Shown: positions 36,274 to 45,980, counted from the stretch's first letter. The stretch: DNA of 64,000 nucleotides from Bog-950 sp044225825 (GCA_044225825.1 JBGAIB010000002.1:248001-312000), one strand, 5' to 3'. A program made the numbers and translations. The notes: a model not told the origin generated them from the sequence alone.

Positions 36274-37242
36274 CTATTCTTTCACAAAGGGATGGTTACC
36301 TGCGGGTAATTTGCAGTAGGGGTGATAATCGCCCACTAACCCGGTTGGCTGCGCATGGCGTATTTGATACGCAATCTCTATACTCGGCAAAGCAGCTTTA
36401 AGCCCAAAGCCATTGCCAGCTAAAATTTGCTCATAGCTCTTTGTATGCAGGTCGGTAAAACCATCGCTAAATTCAATCTCCTGTCCTTCCAGCGTCATAC
36501 TGCGGTAGGTGCGCATGTTTTTTTCAATCGCCTGTTTGGGCAGGGTCTCTGCATTTATGCTTAAAAACCAACGCACGCGGGCTTTAGCAAACTCCAGGTA
36601 TCCGGCAGCGCGGTCGTGCGTGTGCAAATGCACTACGTTTTTCTTAACTGCTCCAAACAAAAAGTTCAGCATATCGAAAAAGTGAATGCCAATGTTGGTG
36701 GCAATTCCGCCGCTCTTACTCACATCGCCTTTCCAACTGGTGTAGTACCAGTTACCGCGGGAGGTTATATACGTAAGATCAAAATCGTAAATTTTGTCGG
36801 CAGGACCATTGTCAATCTGCTCTTTCAACTTAATGATGTTGGGGTGCAGGCGCAACTGTAATATATTATTTACCTTTTTGCCGGTTTCCTGCTCAAGCTC
36901 CATCAACGCTTCGGCATTCCATGGGTTAAGCACCAGGGGCTTTTCGCAAATTACATCAGCACCAACGCGCAATCCGAAACGGATATGAGAATCGTGTAGG
37001 TAGTTGGGCGAACAGATGGAAACGTAATCAAGCCTGGCATTTTGCCGTATCAACTTGCTAACGTGCCGGTCGAATCGTTCAAATTCTACAAAAAAATCTG
37101 CTCCGGGAAAATAGGAGTCAATGACCCCTACGCTGTCAAAGGGGTCATATGCTGCCACCAACTGATTGCCGGTATCTTTTATCGCTTTCAGGTGACGCGG
37201 GGCTATGTAGCCGGCAGCACCAATCAATGCAAAGTTTTTCAT
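36274..37242 (-). CDS. wlbA: WlbA/WbpB-type UDP-N-acetylglucosaminuronate 3-dehydrogenase
   Basis: A 322-residue Gfo/Idh/MocA oxidoreductase. The N-terminus MKNFALIGAAGYIAPRHLKAI and the blocks DYVSICSPNYLHDSHI, ICEKPLVLNPWN and NILQLRLHP closely match my memory of WlbA (Bordetella) and WbpB (Pseudomonas). These enzymes oxidise C3 of UDP-GlcNAcA in the route to UDP-2,3-diacetamido uronic acids. The start is ATG 37242, which forms an ATGA overlap with the upstream epimerase stop; a longer start at 37320 would lie deep inside that gene. The aminotransferase and acetyltransferase for the next pathway steps are not in the window. Confidence 0.88.
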   Translation of the reverse strand: MKNFALIGAAGYIAPRHLKAIKDTGNQLVAAYDPFDSVGVIDSYFPGADFFVEFERFDRHVSKLIRQNARLDYVSICSPNYLHDSHIRFGLRVGADVICEKPLVLNPWNAEALMELEQETGKKVNNILQLRLHPNIIKLKEQIDNGPADKIYDFDLTYITSRGNWYYTSWKGDVSKSGGIATNIGIHFFDMLNFLFGAVKKNVVHLHTHDRAAGYLEFAKARVRWFLSINAETLPKQAIEKNMRTYRSMTLEGQEIEFSDGFTDLHTKSYEQILAGNGFGLKAALPSIEIAYQIRHAQPTGLVGDYHPYCKLPAGNHPFVKE

Positions 37243-38354
37243 GCTGTCACGTTTGCTGTTTTTATTCCTAAATACTCCGATATAGCTAATGCAATTCGCT
37301 CGGACGATTGTCCATCCCACCGGTATGGAACAACACCCTTTTTATAGGTATTGGTTTCTATCTGTTGCAACAGATTTAAAATTGTTGCGCGGTCCAACGG
37401 TGCTAAGGTATTGGTCCCTTCCGTTACTGTCACCGGCCTTTCGGTACTTGGCCTTACCGTAATACAGGGCACACCCATAAAGGTTGTTTCTTCCTGCACA
37501 CCTCCCGAATCGGTTATAACAGCCTTCGAGTTTTTTACAAGATGGATGAAATCAATATAGCCGAAAGGATCCGTTAAAATAACATTGGCCTCCTGCAACA
37601 GGTTGCTAAGTCCGAATTCTTCCAACCGTTTACGGGTACGGGGATGAACAGGGAAAATCACCTGCCTTTTTGTTGCGAGATGCGCTATAATTTCGGCCAG
37701 CGTTTGCAGGTTTTCTTTGTTGTCGACGTTGATGGGACGATGGAAGGTTAGCAGGTAGTAATCTTCCGCGCCAAGTTTCTTACGAATTTCCGACTTGTCA
37801 ATCATCGGAGTAAATGCCACCAGCGCATCTATCATGGTATTGCCTACATACTTAATTTTTTCACTGCTCACTCCGGCCTTCAGCAAGTTCGCTTCACCGC
37901 TGGGCTCTGTTACAAAATATAAGTCGGCTAAAACATCAATCAACAACCTGTTGGCCTCTTCGGGCATAGTCATATCAAAACTACGCAAACCACTTTCGAT
38001 ATGCGCTACAGGTATTCCGTAACGCTGGGCTACAAAGGCGCAGGCAAAAGAAGAATTCACATCACCCGGCACCATCACTAAATCCGGACGATCATTTACT
38101 ATGAAAGCTTCAAACGCTTCCATAATGCGGGCTATAACATTTATCTGTGTCCCCTGGTTGATGTTTAAAAAAGCGTCCGGTGATTTAATGCCCAGTTCCT
38201 TAAAAAAAACATCGTTCATGTTATAATCAAAGTGTTGACCAGTATGCAACAATTTGTGCTCAATCGAAGGGTAAGCTTCGAAACAGCGATGGAGCTGAGT
38301 AATTTTTATCAGGTTAGGCCGGGTGCCCACACAAGTCAGTACCTTCTTCTTCAT
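37239..38354 (-). CDS. UDP-N-acetylglucosamine 2-epimerase family protein (WbpI/WecB type)
   Basis: A 371-residue GT-B-fold epimerase. Conserved blocks are CVGTRPNLIK at the N-terminus, VPGDVNSS, HIESGLRS, PEEANR, TFHRPINVD and TDSGGVQEE. These supply the Asp, Glu, Glu and His residues of the non-hydrolysing active site. The HRPxNVD variant (rather than HRRENxG of WecB) resembles WbpI, which epimerises UDP-2,3-diacetamido-glucuronate. The directly coupled WlbA/WbpB gene agrees with this. The product would be a ManNAc-type or diacetamido-mannuronate nucleotide sugar. Exact substrate remains an inference. Confidence 0.88.
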   Translation of the reverse strand: MKKKVLTCVGTRPNLIKITQLHRCFEAYPSIEHKLLHTGQHFDYNMNDVFFKELGIKSPDAFLNINQGTQINVIARIMEAFEAFIVNDRPDLVMVPGDVNSSFACAFVAQRYGIPVAHIESGLRSFDMTMPEEANRLLIDVLADLYFVTEPSGEANLLKAGVSSEKIKYVGNTMIDALVAFTPMIDKSEIRKKLGAEDYYLLTFHRPINVDNKENLQTLAEIIAHLATKRQVIFPVHPRTRKRLEEFGLSNLLQEANVILTDPFGYIDFIHLVKNSKAVITDSGGVQEETTFMGVPCITVRPSTERPVTVTEGTNTLAPLDRATILNLLQQIETNTYKKGVVPYRWDGQSSERIALAISEYLGIKTANVTA

Positions 38355-38358
38355 CTCT

Positions 38359-39645
38359 TTAACTGCTTTTTAGTAAAGCGGCCAAGCGCTTCGCCTGTTC
38401 TTCTCTCGAAAACTGCATCACATTCGGCTGCCCGGGTTCATTACTACGCCATTGTCCGGCAACATAGCTCTTATACTCTTCCGCTAAAAAACGATAAGTT
38501 TCCTCTACAGTAGATGTACATACGCCACAACCGCTGGCCTTTATTATTTCTTCAATAGCCCCTTTGTCGTTGGGAGTAACAATAATGAACGTTCCGCTTG
38601 CAATATACTCATATATTTTGCTGGCTATAATGCCCTTTTGCTCATCCCAGCCTACATGCCACAGCAGGTGTGTCCGCTTCTCTATTTCCAATATTTTACG
38701 CCGGTCTATACGGGGTGTTGCTTCGTAATAAGGTTCATATCCTTTCAGCAAACCTTCAATCCTTTTAAGCTGCTCAGGGTAAAAAGCCAGTCCGGGGAAA
38801 AGTAGCCTGGCCCGTATGCCTATGCCTTGGTCAACCAGTTTTTTAAAGGCCTCACACATTATCTCAACCTTCTGGCCATAATAAAGGGTGCCCACGTATG
38901 TGATGGTAAAATCCTCAAATTTTGGAGGATTTATTCCGGCAAAATCTTCCAGCATAAAGCCATTGTAAAGGGGTTCGCTGTGTACCCCTGTTAAAGCAGT
39001 AATGCTATCGGCAATAGGCCGCGAACTGGCCGTTACCAGCGAAGCGGTTCCCACCCACCGCTTCTCGGCCCAACGGTCTATACGGTCCACCAACCTGAAA
39101 AGTGATGAACGGCCGAGTTGGTTTATTTCGCTGGTGGTCCACGCATCACGATAATCAGCCACCCATTTTATACCCAACTTTTTATGCAGATAATAGCCCA
39201 TCCAAAAAGCCTGAAAGGGATTACCTGAAATTATTACCCGGTCAATATCCTTCTCTTTTACGGCTATCTCCTCTGCGTAACGCAGCATATCGTAGTACGG
39301 TATAAACCGGGGGAAGAAGTTTTGCAGCAGGAGTTCCAGAAAGGTTAGCAGCCTGCGCAATACGGTAAACTTTTTGTCGCCGTACAGGGCATAGAGTTTA
39401 TCGCGCAAATTGCCTTTATACGGTATGGCATACAATTCGTAGTCCTCGTTCTTTTCATGTACAACTTCTGTTCCTGTCCGCTTCGATACATCCGACAACA
39501 GATTGATCTTATGGTCCCAGCGGCGGGTAATTACAATAGGTGCATAGCCCCATTGTTTTAAGTACCGTGCCCAGGCATATGTGCGCTGCGACGCTGTTAA
39601 GTTACAGGGCGGGAAAAAATAGGAGATGATCAACACCTTTTTCAT
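38359..39645 (-). CDS. Family 4-like glycosyltransferase
   Basis: A 428-residue GT-B protein. It begins MKKVLIISYFFPPCNLTASQR, the usual GT4 N-terminal glycine/proline loop, and contains WVADYRDAWTTSEINQ. The C-terminal domain has YVGTLYYGQKVEIMCEAF and a donor-site-like block SKIYEYIASGTFIIV, in place of the standard E-x7-E. Its ATG overlaps the stop of the upstream glycosyltransferase gene (ATGA). Acceptor and sugar specificity are unknown. It probably adds one residue of the repeating unit. Confidence 0.85.
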   Translation of the reverse strand: MKKVLIISYFFPPCNLTASQRTYAWARYLKQWGYAPIVITRRWDHKINLLSDVSKRTGTEVVHEKNEDYELYAIPYKGNLRDKLYALYGDKKFTVLRRLLTFLELLLQNFFPRFIPYYDMLRYAEEIAVKEKDIDRVIISGNPFQAFWMGYYLHKKLGIKWVADYRDAWTTSEINQLGRSSLFRLVDRIDRWAEKRWVGTASLVTASSRPIADSITALTGVHSEPLYNGFMLEDFAGINPPKFEDFTITYVGTLYYGQKVEIMCEAFKKLVDQGIGIRARLLFPGLAFYPEQLKRIEGLLKGYEPYYEATPRIDRRKILEIEKRTHLLWHVGWDEQKGIIASKIYEYIASGTFIIVTPNDKGAIEEIIKASGCGVCTSTVEETYRFLAEEYKSYVAGQWRSNEPGQPNVMQFSREEQAKRLAALLKSS

Positions 39646-40787
39646 GCCGTTAACCCTTTATACAGTTTATCAAGTTTATTCATCTCGGTTGTTCTGTTTC
39701 CAAAGGCCCTTACATCAGCCAGCGCTTTTTCGCGGTAGCTTTGCGGATAGCTGCTTAACGCCTGCACAATGTATTCAGTGAGCTGAGCGACATTGCCAGG
39801 CTCATAGACAAAACAGTTGTTACTGAAAAGAGATTTGTCATATCCTATGTCCGGTAGTATCAAAGGGCACCCGGCAGCCATAGCCTCTAAACACGAATTA
39901 GGGGTGCCATCACTAACAGGAGTATTAATTGTAAGGGCAGCATACTTAAAGCAGGTCCAAATTGCATCCTGGCTCAGGTAGTTTATAATAGTAAACCTCA
40001 AGCCGCGCTGCCTTTGTAATTCATTTAACCGCACTGTCACTTTCTGCAAATAAGCTGCATCAAATTTGCGCCCTCTTATAAACACAAATAAATAGCTGTC
40101 AATTATCGGCTGGGGCAGGCATTCAATAGCATCAAGCTGTAACAGGGTGCTATATAAAGGCGAAATATACCTTGGTGAAAAAATAAATTTTTCTCCGGCT
40201 AATGATTCCGGCAAAAAGGTATCATTCGTGATACGTTCTATTCGATCCACATCCACACCGGTCCGGATCACCTCCGGCGAGCGGGTAAGGCCAAATAGTT
40301 CTATCGCCTTCTCCGCTTGCTTATCAGAAGTTGCTGTTAGCGCAGCGGCGTTTAAAAACACCTTTTTAAATACCCCGAACAGCCAGCGGGCATAATACCC
40401 CCCCTTCAAAAGTTCCGGTATCACCAACAAAATATCAGACCCCCTGGTTGTGATCAGATATGGGACTTTCAAATAGTTACACCACAAAGCATGCGGTGAT
40501 GCAAACAATACATGCACTAAGTTTATGTGATATTGCCGGCAATACTGCCGTAAAGTGCGTATAGATTGAATGGTGTTTCGGGGGTTGCGTATTGAAAACG
40601 TTTCAACGGAAGGAAGGAGTATGGCTCCGGATGCCTCCACTTCTTTTTTTAGCGCTTCAAAATCTGCAATGTTCTGCCTTTCGCCAACTACATATACTTT
40701 GTATTGGCTGCTTTGGGCAGCAAAAAAGGTGAACCATTTTACATCATGAATGGAGGCTGGATTACATATGTACAAAATGCTTGTCAT
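39642..40787 (-). CDS. Family 4 glycosyltransferase
   Basis: A 381-residue GT-B enzyme. The N-terminal domain (SILYICNPASIHDVKWFTFFAA) and LITTRGSDILL are typical of GT4. The C-terminal domain has the donor-site motif PNSCLEAMAAGCPLILPDIG, with both Glu-equivalent positions supporting activity on a nucleotide-diphosphate sugar. It sits in a run of four consecutive GT-B glycosyltransferase genes, with a 4-base gap to the gene transcribed before it and a 4-base overlap with the next. This suggests stepwise assembly of an oligosaccharide unit. Confidence 0.87.
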   Translation of the reverse strand: MTSILYICNPASIHDVKWFTFFAAQSSQYKVYVVGERQNIADFEALKKEVEASGAILLPSVETFSIRNPRNTIQSIRTLRQYCRQYHINLVHVLFASPHALWCNYLKVPYLITTRGSDILLVIPELLKGGYYARWLFGVFKKVFLNAAALTATSDKQAEKAIELFGLTRSPEVIRTGVDVDRIERITNDTFLPESLAGEKFIFSPRYISPLYSTLLQLDAIECLPQPIIDSYLFVFIRGRKFDAAYLQKVTVRLNELQRQRGLRFTIINYLSQDAIWTCFKYAALTINTPVSDGTPNSCLEAMAAGCPLILPDIGYDKSLFSNNCFVYEPGNVAQLTEYIVQALSSYPQSYREKALADVRAFGNRTTEMNKLDKLYKGLTA

Positions 40788-40791
40788 GGTC

Positions 40792-41931
40792 TCAACGCAT
40801 CCTTAATTCATCCTTATAAATAGTTACCAGTTGCCGGGCATAGTTATCAATGTCATAGTTGCCGGCATCCTTTATTGCGTTTTCGCGCATGTTGTTGTAG
40901 GCCTGCCGGTCATTTAAAAGCAACTTTACCTTTTCAGCAAACTGTTCAGCCGTAGGTGCCGGTAGTATGTACCCGTTACGGCCATTCTGAATAATGTCCC
41001 GGTTACCGCCACCGTCAACCGCTACTACCGGTAAACCGGCAGCCATGGCCTCCGGGAAAACCAATCCGAATGGTTCCGAAAGAGCGCCGTGCACATATAG
41101 ATCGCTTTCCCACAATATGTCCTCCACCCGTTCAACATTTCCGTGAAACTTAACATACTGTTCCAGCTTATTGGATGCTACTTTCTGTTCCAGCATGTGT
41201 CTGTCAGGGCCATCACCCAATATATCCAAACTTACCAGCTGCCCTGCCTGGTGCAGGCAGCGCACTACTTCTATCAAAAACTGCTGATTTTTGTGTTGTA
41301 CCAACCGGCCAACGGTTACCAGCCTGCTAAGGACCCGCCTGCTTGCTGCCGGATCTTTTCGCAAAAACCGCTTTACATCGATGGCGTTATGCAACAAATC
41401 GATGCGCTGTAAATCGGCGGGCAGTACTTGCCGGAAATAATTCAGGGTATCGTTAGCAATTGCAATAAACCGGTTGCCGCCTAAGGCACGATAACGGCCA
41501 ATCAGATACGTGCGCTCGTAAAAGTCCGTTATGTGTTTCTTGCTGAAAAGAGAGGACGCCTGCAACTTTCTGAATTGCGGCATGCGACTATGCAAATGAC
41601 TAAAATAGGCCGCGCCTTTATAACTTATACTGCGCGAAACAATTTCTGCTTGAAACAAATGGCTATGAATTATATCCGGTTTAAACTCCTCCATAAACTG
41701 TTCAAGTTCATCTACGTTCAGTACATTCTTTTTCAATAAAGACAGCGCTACCGTTGATGGAATAACCTTAATCTCAAAGTTTTCGTTGGCTACCTTGTAA
41801 TCTATCTTTGACCGCAACACCAACAGCACCACTTGTACACCCTCTAATGCACCAAGCGCCCGGCAAATATCAATAGCCAGCCTTTCAGCACCGCCCTTTT
41901 CCAAACTGGGTATTATGTGTACTACTTTCAT
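40792..41931 (-). CDS. Family 4 glycosyltransferase
   Basis: A 379-residue GT4 enzyme with the clearest family motifs in the cluster. The N-terminus reads VVHIIPSLEKGGAERLAIDI, DIIHSHLF follows in the first domain, and VTVGRLVQHKNQ opens the second. The donor site is EPFGLVFPEAMAAGLPVVAVDGGG with the E-x7-E glutamates intact. It uses a nucleotide-sugar donor at the cytoplasmic membrane face. Its start overlaps the end of the next upstream gene by one base. Confidence 0.92.
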   Translation of the reverse strand: MKVVHIIPSLEKGGAERLAIDICRALGALEGVQVVLLVLRSKIDYKVANENFEIKVIPSTVALSLLKKNVLNVDELEQFMEEFKPDIIHSHLFQAEIVSRSISYKGAAYFSHLHSRMPQFRKLQASSLFSKKHITDFYERTYLIGRYRALGGNRFIAIANDTLNYFRQVLPADLQRIDLLHNAIDVKRFLRKDPAASRRVLSRLVTVGRLVQHKNQQFLIEVVRCLHQAGQLVSLDILGDGPDRHMLEQKVASNKLEQYVKFHGNVERVEDILWESDLYVHGALSEPFGLVFPEAMAAGLPVVAVDGGGNRDIIQNGRNGYILPAPTAEQFAEKVKLLLNDRQAYNNMRENAIKDAGNYDIDNYARQLVTIYKDELRMR

Positions 41932-42995
41932 TAAATCGCAAGAAATTCCTGAATCAATCTATCTGCCTTCTCATTCAATTGCTCTATATAGCTTATGCCA
42001 CGTACAACAATCTCGGACCGGTTAGCTAATACGTGCTCTATGGATGCTGCTATGGCAGCCGGTGAGTCCAGCTTGTTCACGGTTAACATTTCGCGCAACC
42101 ACATATCCTCGTCCAGCACGTTTGTTGAAGGCGCGACCAGGCAAGGCACGCCCATGGCCAAACTTTCGGTAGTTATTTGCCCCCACGACTCACTGAAAGA
42201 AATATGCAGGTTGATATCCATAGCACCTAACGTCTGCACAAATTCGCGCCAGTCCTTTCGGCCTACACCAATAACACGGTCGCTTCCCAAATAACTATAA
42301 TTAGCAGCATCGCCCACATATACCTGACTATTGGGAACCAACAATGCTCCACAGACCTGGTTATGCGTGTTCTTATTAAAGTTGTTAGATCCTAAAACAC
42401 CAATTTTTATAAACCCCTCCTTATTACCTTGTGATGTTGCAAAAGTTTGATCAACATCGCACTTATACATGAAATTAATCGCGGTATGGTTCCAGTTGCT
42501 TCCAACAAACTCGGCTACATCGCGACGCACGGCCCCTACTTTGTGAATTTTGTCTTGCTGTAAAAAACGTAGTACCTGCCGCATGGGTTCCGTTGCTCTG
42601 ATACCATAACCCATTTCCGAAAAAGTGCCGTGTAGCAAAAGCCCTATTTTAAGACCGGGGCCTGTGCTGCAACGGTTAATTATTTTTCCGAAATACAGCG
42701 GGTGACCATTAATAACCAGGTTTTTAAAATTCAACTCCAATATGCGGTCGCAAAGTTGCAACAGGTCCTTATCGGTTAATACCTGGTTCGAATAGCTCTG
42801 GGGAATGGCGAGATAACTATCCGGAAATAATTGCCGGGTGGCATTATAAATACCCAACCAGTTGCCGCCAGTAGGTTCCGGACAAATCGCAACATAGTCG
42901 TGCTGTCTGCGTATATCTTCCAGCCGCAAAAGCAGTTGCTGCATATTATATGGTTTGGGTTTAATGGCCCCCGAAAGCCATGCTCTAATTCCCAT
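41931..42995 (-). CDS. Probable GT-B glycosyltransferase
   Basis: A 354-residue protein recognised mainly by its C-terminal donor-site-like block SESWGQITTESLAMGVPCLVAP, an E-x7-E variant of GT4 enzymes, and by IGVLGSNNFNKNTHNQ at the inter-domain position. The N-terminal half (FRRQHDYV-like region, YVAICPEPTGGNW) is unusual and gives no family name. It overlaps the upstream GT2 gene by 11 bases and the downstream GT4 gene by 1 base. A glycosyltransferase is likely. Donor and acceptor are unknown. Confidence 0.75.
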   Translation of the reverse strand: MGIRAWLSGAIKPKPYNMQQLLLRLEDIRRQHDYVAICPEPTGGNWLGIYNATRQLFPDSYLAIPQSYSNQVLTDKDLLQLCDRILELNFKNLVINGHPLYFGKIINRCSTGPGLKIGLLLHGTFSEMGYGIRATEPMRQVLRFLQQDKIHKVGAVRRDVAEFVGSNWNHTAINFMYKCDVDQTFATSQGNKEGFIKIGVLGSNNFNKNTHNQVCGALLVPNSQVYVGDAANYSYLGSDRVIGVGRKDWREFVQTLGAMDINLHISFSESWGQITTESLAMGVPCLVAPSTNVLDEDMWLREMLTVNKLDSPAAIAASIEHVLANRSEIVVRGISYIEQLNEKADRLIQEFLAI

Positions 42996-44025
42996 ACTTC
43001 AGATAATTTAAGGCTGCTGAGGTTTTGCGGCTATAGTGGAGAAGAATATAGCTAAAGTATCTTTTGAAAATTTGCGCGCGCCATTGCCGTTCATTTTTGC
43101 TGCGCTCGTCTTCCGCGCTCTTTTTATTTCTCCAGTTAGCCTGAAAATAAAAAAAAGCATCGCTCGCATTATTAATGCCCTGTAAAAACACGAACAACAA
43201 ATAACCTAACTTGCCATACAATTTCAGCACCAGCAGCCATTCGCTTAGGGCAATTTGTTTGTACTTCCCTTCCTTTACTGCAAAGCTGCCGCCCTCGGCA
43301 TGTAATATATAGGCATCAGGGAAAAACATATGTGTGTAACCATGGGCCTTCAGCCGTGTGCACCATTCCTGGTCTTCGCAATACATAAAAAAATCCTCAT
43401 CCAGTAGCAGGTCTTTGCTTTGGAAAAGCTGCGTCCGGAAAAGCAAAAACGCACCTCCCAGCCATTGTGTTTCGTGGATTCGTGTATGTTCTTCTGCTTT
43501 CCTCTGCTGTTCGGCCAGTTTGCGCTGTTGATGCGTTTGCCTGTTGAAGAGTCTTTCGATTATTTTATAAAAGGCATTACTGCGCCAGGTTTTCCTCCAT
43601 AGGTCACTCCGGGTATTGGAGTTATACTGGGTATATCCGTCAAAATGTACAATCTTACAACCCACCAAACCCAATTTCCGCTGCGTTTCCTGCTGTTTAA
43701 AAAAAACAAGTGTTTTTTTCAATGCATGCTCTTTTACTATCGTATCAGAATTCAATATCAGACAATAGTTGCCCTTTGCACGTTTAATGCCCATGTTATT
43801 AGCACGTGCAAAGCCTGAGTTGTAGCCAGCATTTATCCAAACCACCTGCGGAAATGCTGCCATCACGCGTTGTTCCGAATCGTCTTCCGATTGATTGTCG
43901 ACAACAATTATTTCATGGGAAAGATCTGCTGTTTCTGAAGCTATTGAGGCAATACAATCCAGCAATAACTGCGGGGTTTTGTAGTTTACCAATACAATGG
44001 ATAATTCGGGTGTAGTTGTCTTCAT
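42985..44025 (-). CDS. Family 2 glycosyltransferase (rhamnosyltransferase-like)
   Basis: A 346-residue GT-A enzyme. LSIVLVNYKTPQLLLDCI, VVDNQSEDDSE and GFARANNMGIKRAKGNYCLILNSDT are the N-terminal nucleotide-binding blocks; NSDT supplies the metal-binding acid. FFMYCEDQEWCTRLKAHGY is the acceptor-side ED-x-[DE]W motif of WbbL-like enzymes, often rhamnosyltransferases. The C-terminal 80 residues are basic and partly hydrophobic, suggesting peripheral membrane association. Sugar identity is not certain. Confidence 0.9.
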   Translation of the reverse strand: MKTTTPELSIVLVNYKTPQLLLDCIASIASETADLSHEIIVVDNQSEDDSEQRVMAAFPQVVWINAGYNSGFARANNMGIKRAKGNYCLILNSDTIVKEHALKKTLVFFKQQETQRKLGLVGCKIVHFDGYTQYNSNTRSDLWRKTWRSNAFYKIIERLFNRQTHQQRKLAEQQRKAEEHTRIHETQWLGGAFLLFRTQLFQSKDLLLDEDFFMYCEDQEWCTRLKAHGYTHMFFPDAYILHAEGGSFAVKEGKYKQIALSEWLLVLKLYGKLGYLLFVFLQGINNASDAFFYFQANWRNKKSAEDERSKNERQWRAQIFKRYFSYILLHYSRKTSAALNYLKYGN

Positions 44026-44028
44026 GCC

Positions 44029-45060
44029 TTATACAGCTACCGTTTTATTAAATCCGTTGCGCGAAAAATGGTAAATCCCGTTATGCATATACTCCAGTTG
44101 CTGCTGGGTGGTGTGATTGCCCACTGTTATGCGGGGTAAAGCAAAGGGATAGTTATAGCAGGCGTTAAATACTGCGCCCGGCCCCAGAATTACAGCGGTA
44201 CTATAACCCGCCTCTTTCGCTAGGGTATATTCCCTTTTATAACACTCGTTTGTTGTACCGTACGGATAAGCAAAATGAGGTACCTGCCGGCCGATTTGCG
44301 ATTCGAGAATTTTTTTTGACTCGGTCATCTCCCACAGCGCTGCTTCGCTCGGCTGCTTAGCAAGCGCAAGATGTTGTACACTATGTGCGCCGATACTACC
44401 ATACCGGCTATCACCAATTTGTTTTACCTGCGCCCATGTCATGGGTTGGCGGTTAAATGTACGGGTTTGGTCTTTTCTATGCCGCTCCAATTCATTCATT
44501 TTCTGGTGCAGGCTGGCCCGGTCAGGCGAGTCGATAAGCCACATGCGAATACTGTGGAAGGCCGTCATTTTTTCGGCACGGGTACGCGCCGCATAGGTGG
44601 TGCCTGCAATGGTCAACTCCTCGTGTTGAGCCAGTATCTCTTCCAAATCGTACCACCAAAAAACAAAGTTGTTATCAATTAAGGATGTTGCCACATATAC
44701 AATAAACGGAACCTCCTCGGCCTGCATCAATGGTAACAGATAGCTGTTGTTATCAAAGTAGCCATCATCAAAAGTAAAAGCCACAAATTTTTTCGACCGC
44801 TTACGGCGCTGCACATTTTCATAAACCTCGTCCATTGAAATTAAGCCGTAGCCCTTATTCCTGAAAAACCGGATGGTACGTTCCAATGTCGAAAGCTCAA
44901 CAGAAAGGCTGCTGGTATTAAACAACTTGCCTTCTTCGCTTTGGGGCATCACGCGGTGAAAACACAAAATCAATCCCTCGTGGTCGAGTAACTTCTGCGA
45001 GAGCAGGCCGTTAGTTTTAACGAACAGCCCCAATGTTTTGCGTTTTATAAATTCTTTCAT
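44029..45060 (-). CDS. Polysaccharide deacetylase family protein
   Basis: A 343-residue carbohydrate esterase 4 (NodB) protein. The catalytic block is AFTFDDGYFDN (Asp98, Asp99), the metal-binding histidines are in GAHSVQHLAL (about residues 223-230), and FAYPYG is the third motif. An N-terminal ILCFHRV element is also typical. It has no clear signal peptide, so it may deacetylate a lipid-linked or cytoplasmic precursor. Deacetylases of this type occur in EPS clusters with AsnB-, FemAB- and AMP-ligase-type genes, as here. The free amine made could be the acceptor for the acyl or aminoacyl transferases in the operon. Confidence 0.9.
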   Translation of the reverse strand: MKEFIKRKTLGLFVKTNGLLSQKLLDHEGLILCFHRVMPQSEEGKLFNTSSLSVELSTLERTIRFFRNKGYGLISMDEVYENVQRRKRSKKFVAFTFDDGYFDNNSYLLPLMQAEEVPFIVYVATSLIDNNFVFWWYDLEEILAQHEELTIAGTTYAARTRAEKMTAFHSIRMWLIDSPDRASLHQKMNELERHRKDQTRTFNRQPMTWAQVKQIGDSRYGSIGAHSVQHLALAKQPSEAALWEMTESKKILESQIGRQVPHFAYPYGTTNECYKREYTLAKEAGYSTAVILGPGAVFNACYNYPFALPRITVGNHTTQQQLEYMHNGIYHFSRNGFNKTVAV

Positions 45061-45980
45061 CAGTGGTTTAATATAAAGGCTTCCGTATACAGGGCATCAA
45101 TATTTTGCGGAGCAACCCCATTGGGCTTATATAGCAATTTAATTATCGGACAATACAGGCTGTTCGGTAGCTGCTTGCTTACAAAGCGTGCATCTATAAA
45201 AATGCCTTGTTCATTCTTCTTCCCGTAATGGTCCGTTAGCGCTGCAGCAACTCGATTCAAACTTCCATAGTCGCTACAATAAACTAAACGGTGTAATTGA
45301 CGTGGACGATGTAAAAGCGAGCGCCCTGTAAGTTTATGCCATAAGGCATTAGGATAGGTGATCCATTTCGCAGTTACAAAACGGTGCAACGACATCGTGT
45401 AAGTCCGTAGCACCACATATATCTTCTGTTCATTTACTGTTACCAGCAGGTGATCGGCTTTAAATTGTTTGTGGGCATTGTAAATATTCCGGTCTGCGTC
45501 GCTCAAGGTTGTAGCATTGTCTTCATTCACTTCCTCTACCCGTACATTCCTGGTGCTGCCACCGGCTTTTACCCACCAGATTCCTTCCTCAAAATACTCC
45601 CAGCGCAACTTCCTGAAAATGGTATCTGCCTCGGGGATGGGTGTAAAGTTGGTGATGGTGTACGCCTTCAATTCATTAAGTATTGTTACCAGCATCAGCA
45701 AACTGTGCTGCCGGTAATTTTCATCAACAATCCAACTGCTGAGTCCGCAAAATTTCTTTTTCTCACCATTCACCAGGCGCTCACTGAAAAAGGTGCCCAT
45801 ATATCCTATGGTCTGTTCGTTTTCTAACATAAGGTAGCCAACGTGCTTTTCTTCACAGGGCCAGTAAAGCACAAACAGCTTCCGCCAGTCTTTATCTGTA
45901 AAACTGGAATGCTTAAACTGGCGCAACAAAGGCAGCGCCAATTCAACGTCGGCCGGGTACGCTTTTCTTACTACAGGCAT
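45060..45980 (-). CDS. GNAT-like acyltransferase
   Basis: A 306-residue protein with a GNAT-type N-terminal half. VRKAYPADVELALPLLRQF is the opening helix pattern, IGYMGTFFSERLVNGEKKKFCGLSSWIVDENYR gives the strand 4 and motif A region, and a hydrophobic helix follows. The C-terminal half (VHRLVYCSDYGSLNRVAAAL) is a second alpha/beta unit without an assigned family. An acyl-CoA- or acyl-ACP-dependent N-acyltransferase is the most likely role. It lies 6 bases downstream of an AMP-ligase gene that could provide its activated acyl donor. Confidence 0.72.
   Translation of the reverse strand: MPVVRKAYPADVELALPLLRQFKHSSFTDKDWRKLFVLYWPCEEKHVGYLMLENEQTIGYMGTFFSERLVNGEKKKFCGLSSWIVDENYRQHSLLMLVTILNELKAYTITNFTPIPEADTIFRKLRWEYFEEGIWWVKAGGSTRNVRVEEVNEDNATTLSDADRNIYNAHKQFKADHLLVTVNEQKIYVVLRTYTMSLHRFVTAKWITYPNALWHKLTGRSLLHRPRQLHRLVYCSDYGSLNRVAAALTDHYGKKNEQGIFIDARFVSKQLPNSLYCPIIKLLYKPNGVAPQNIDALYTEAFILNH

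Noticed and set aside
37243..37320. Longer start for the WlbA-type gene
   Set aside because: It would lie inside the upstream epimerase gene; ATG 37242 gives the family N-terminus and a standard 4-base overlap.
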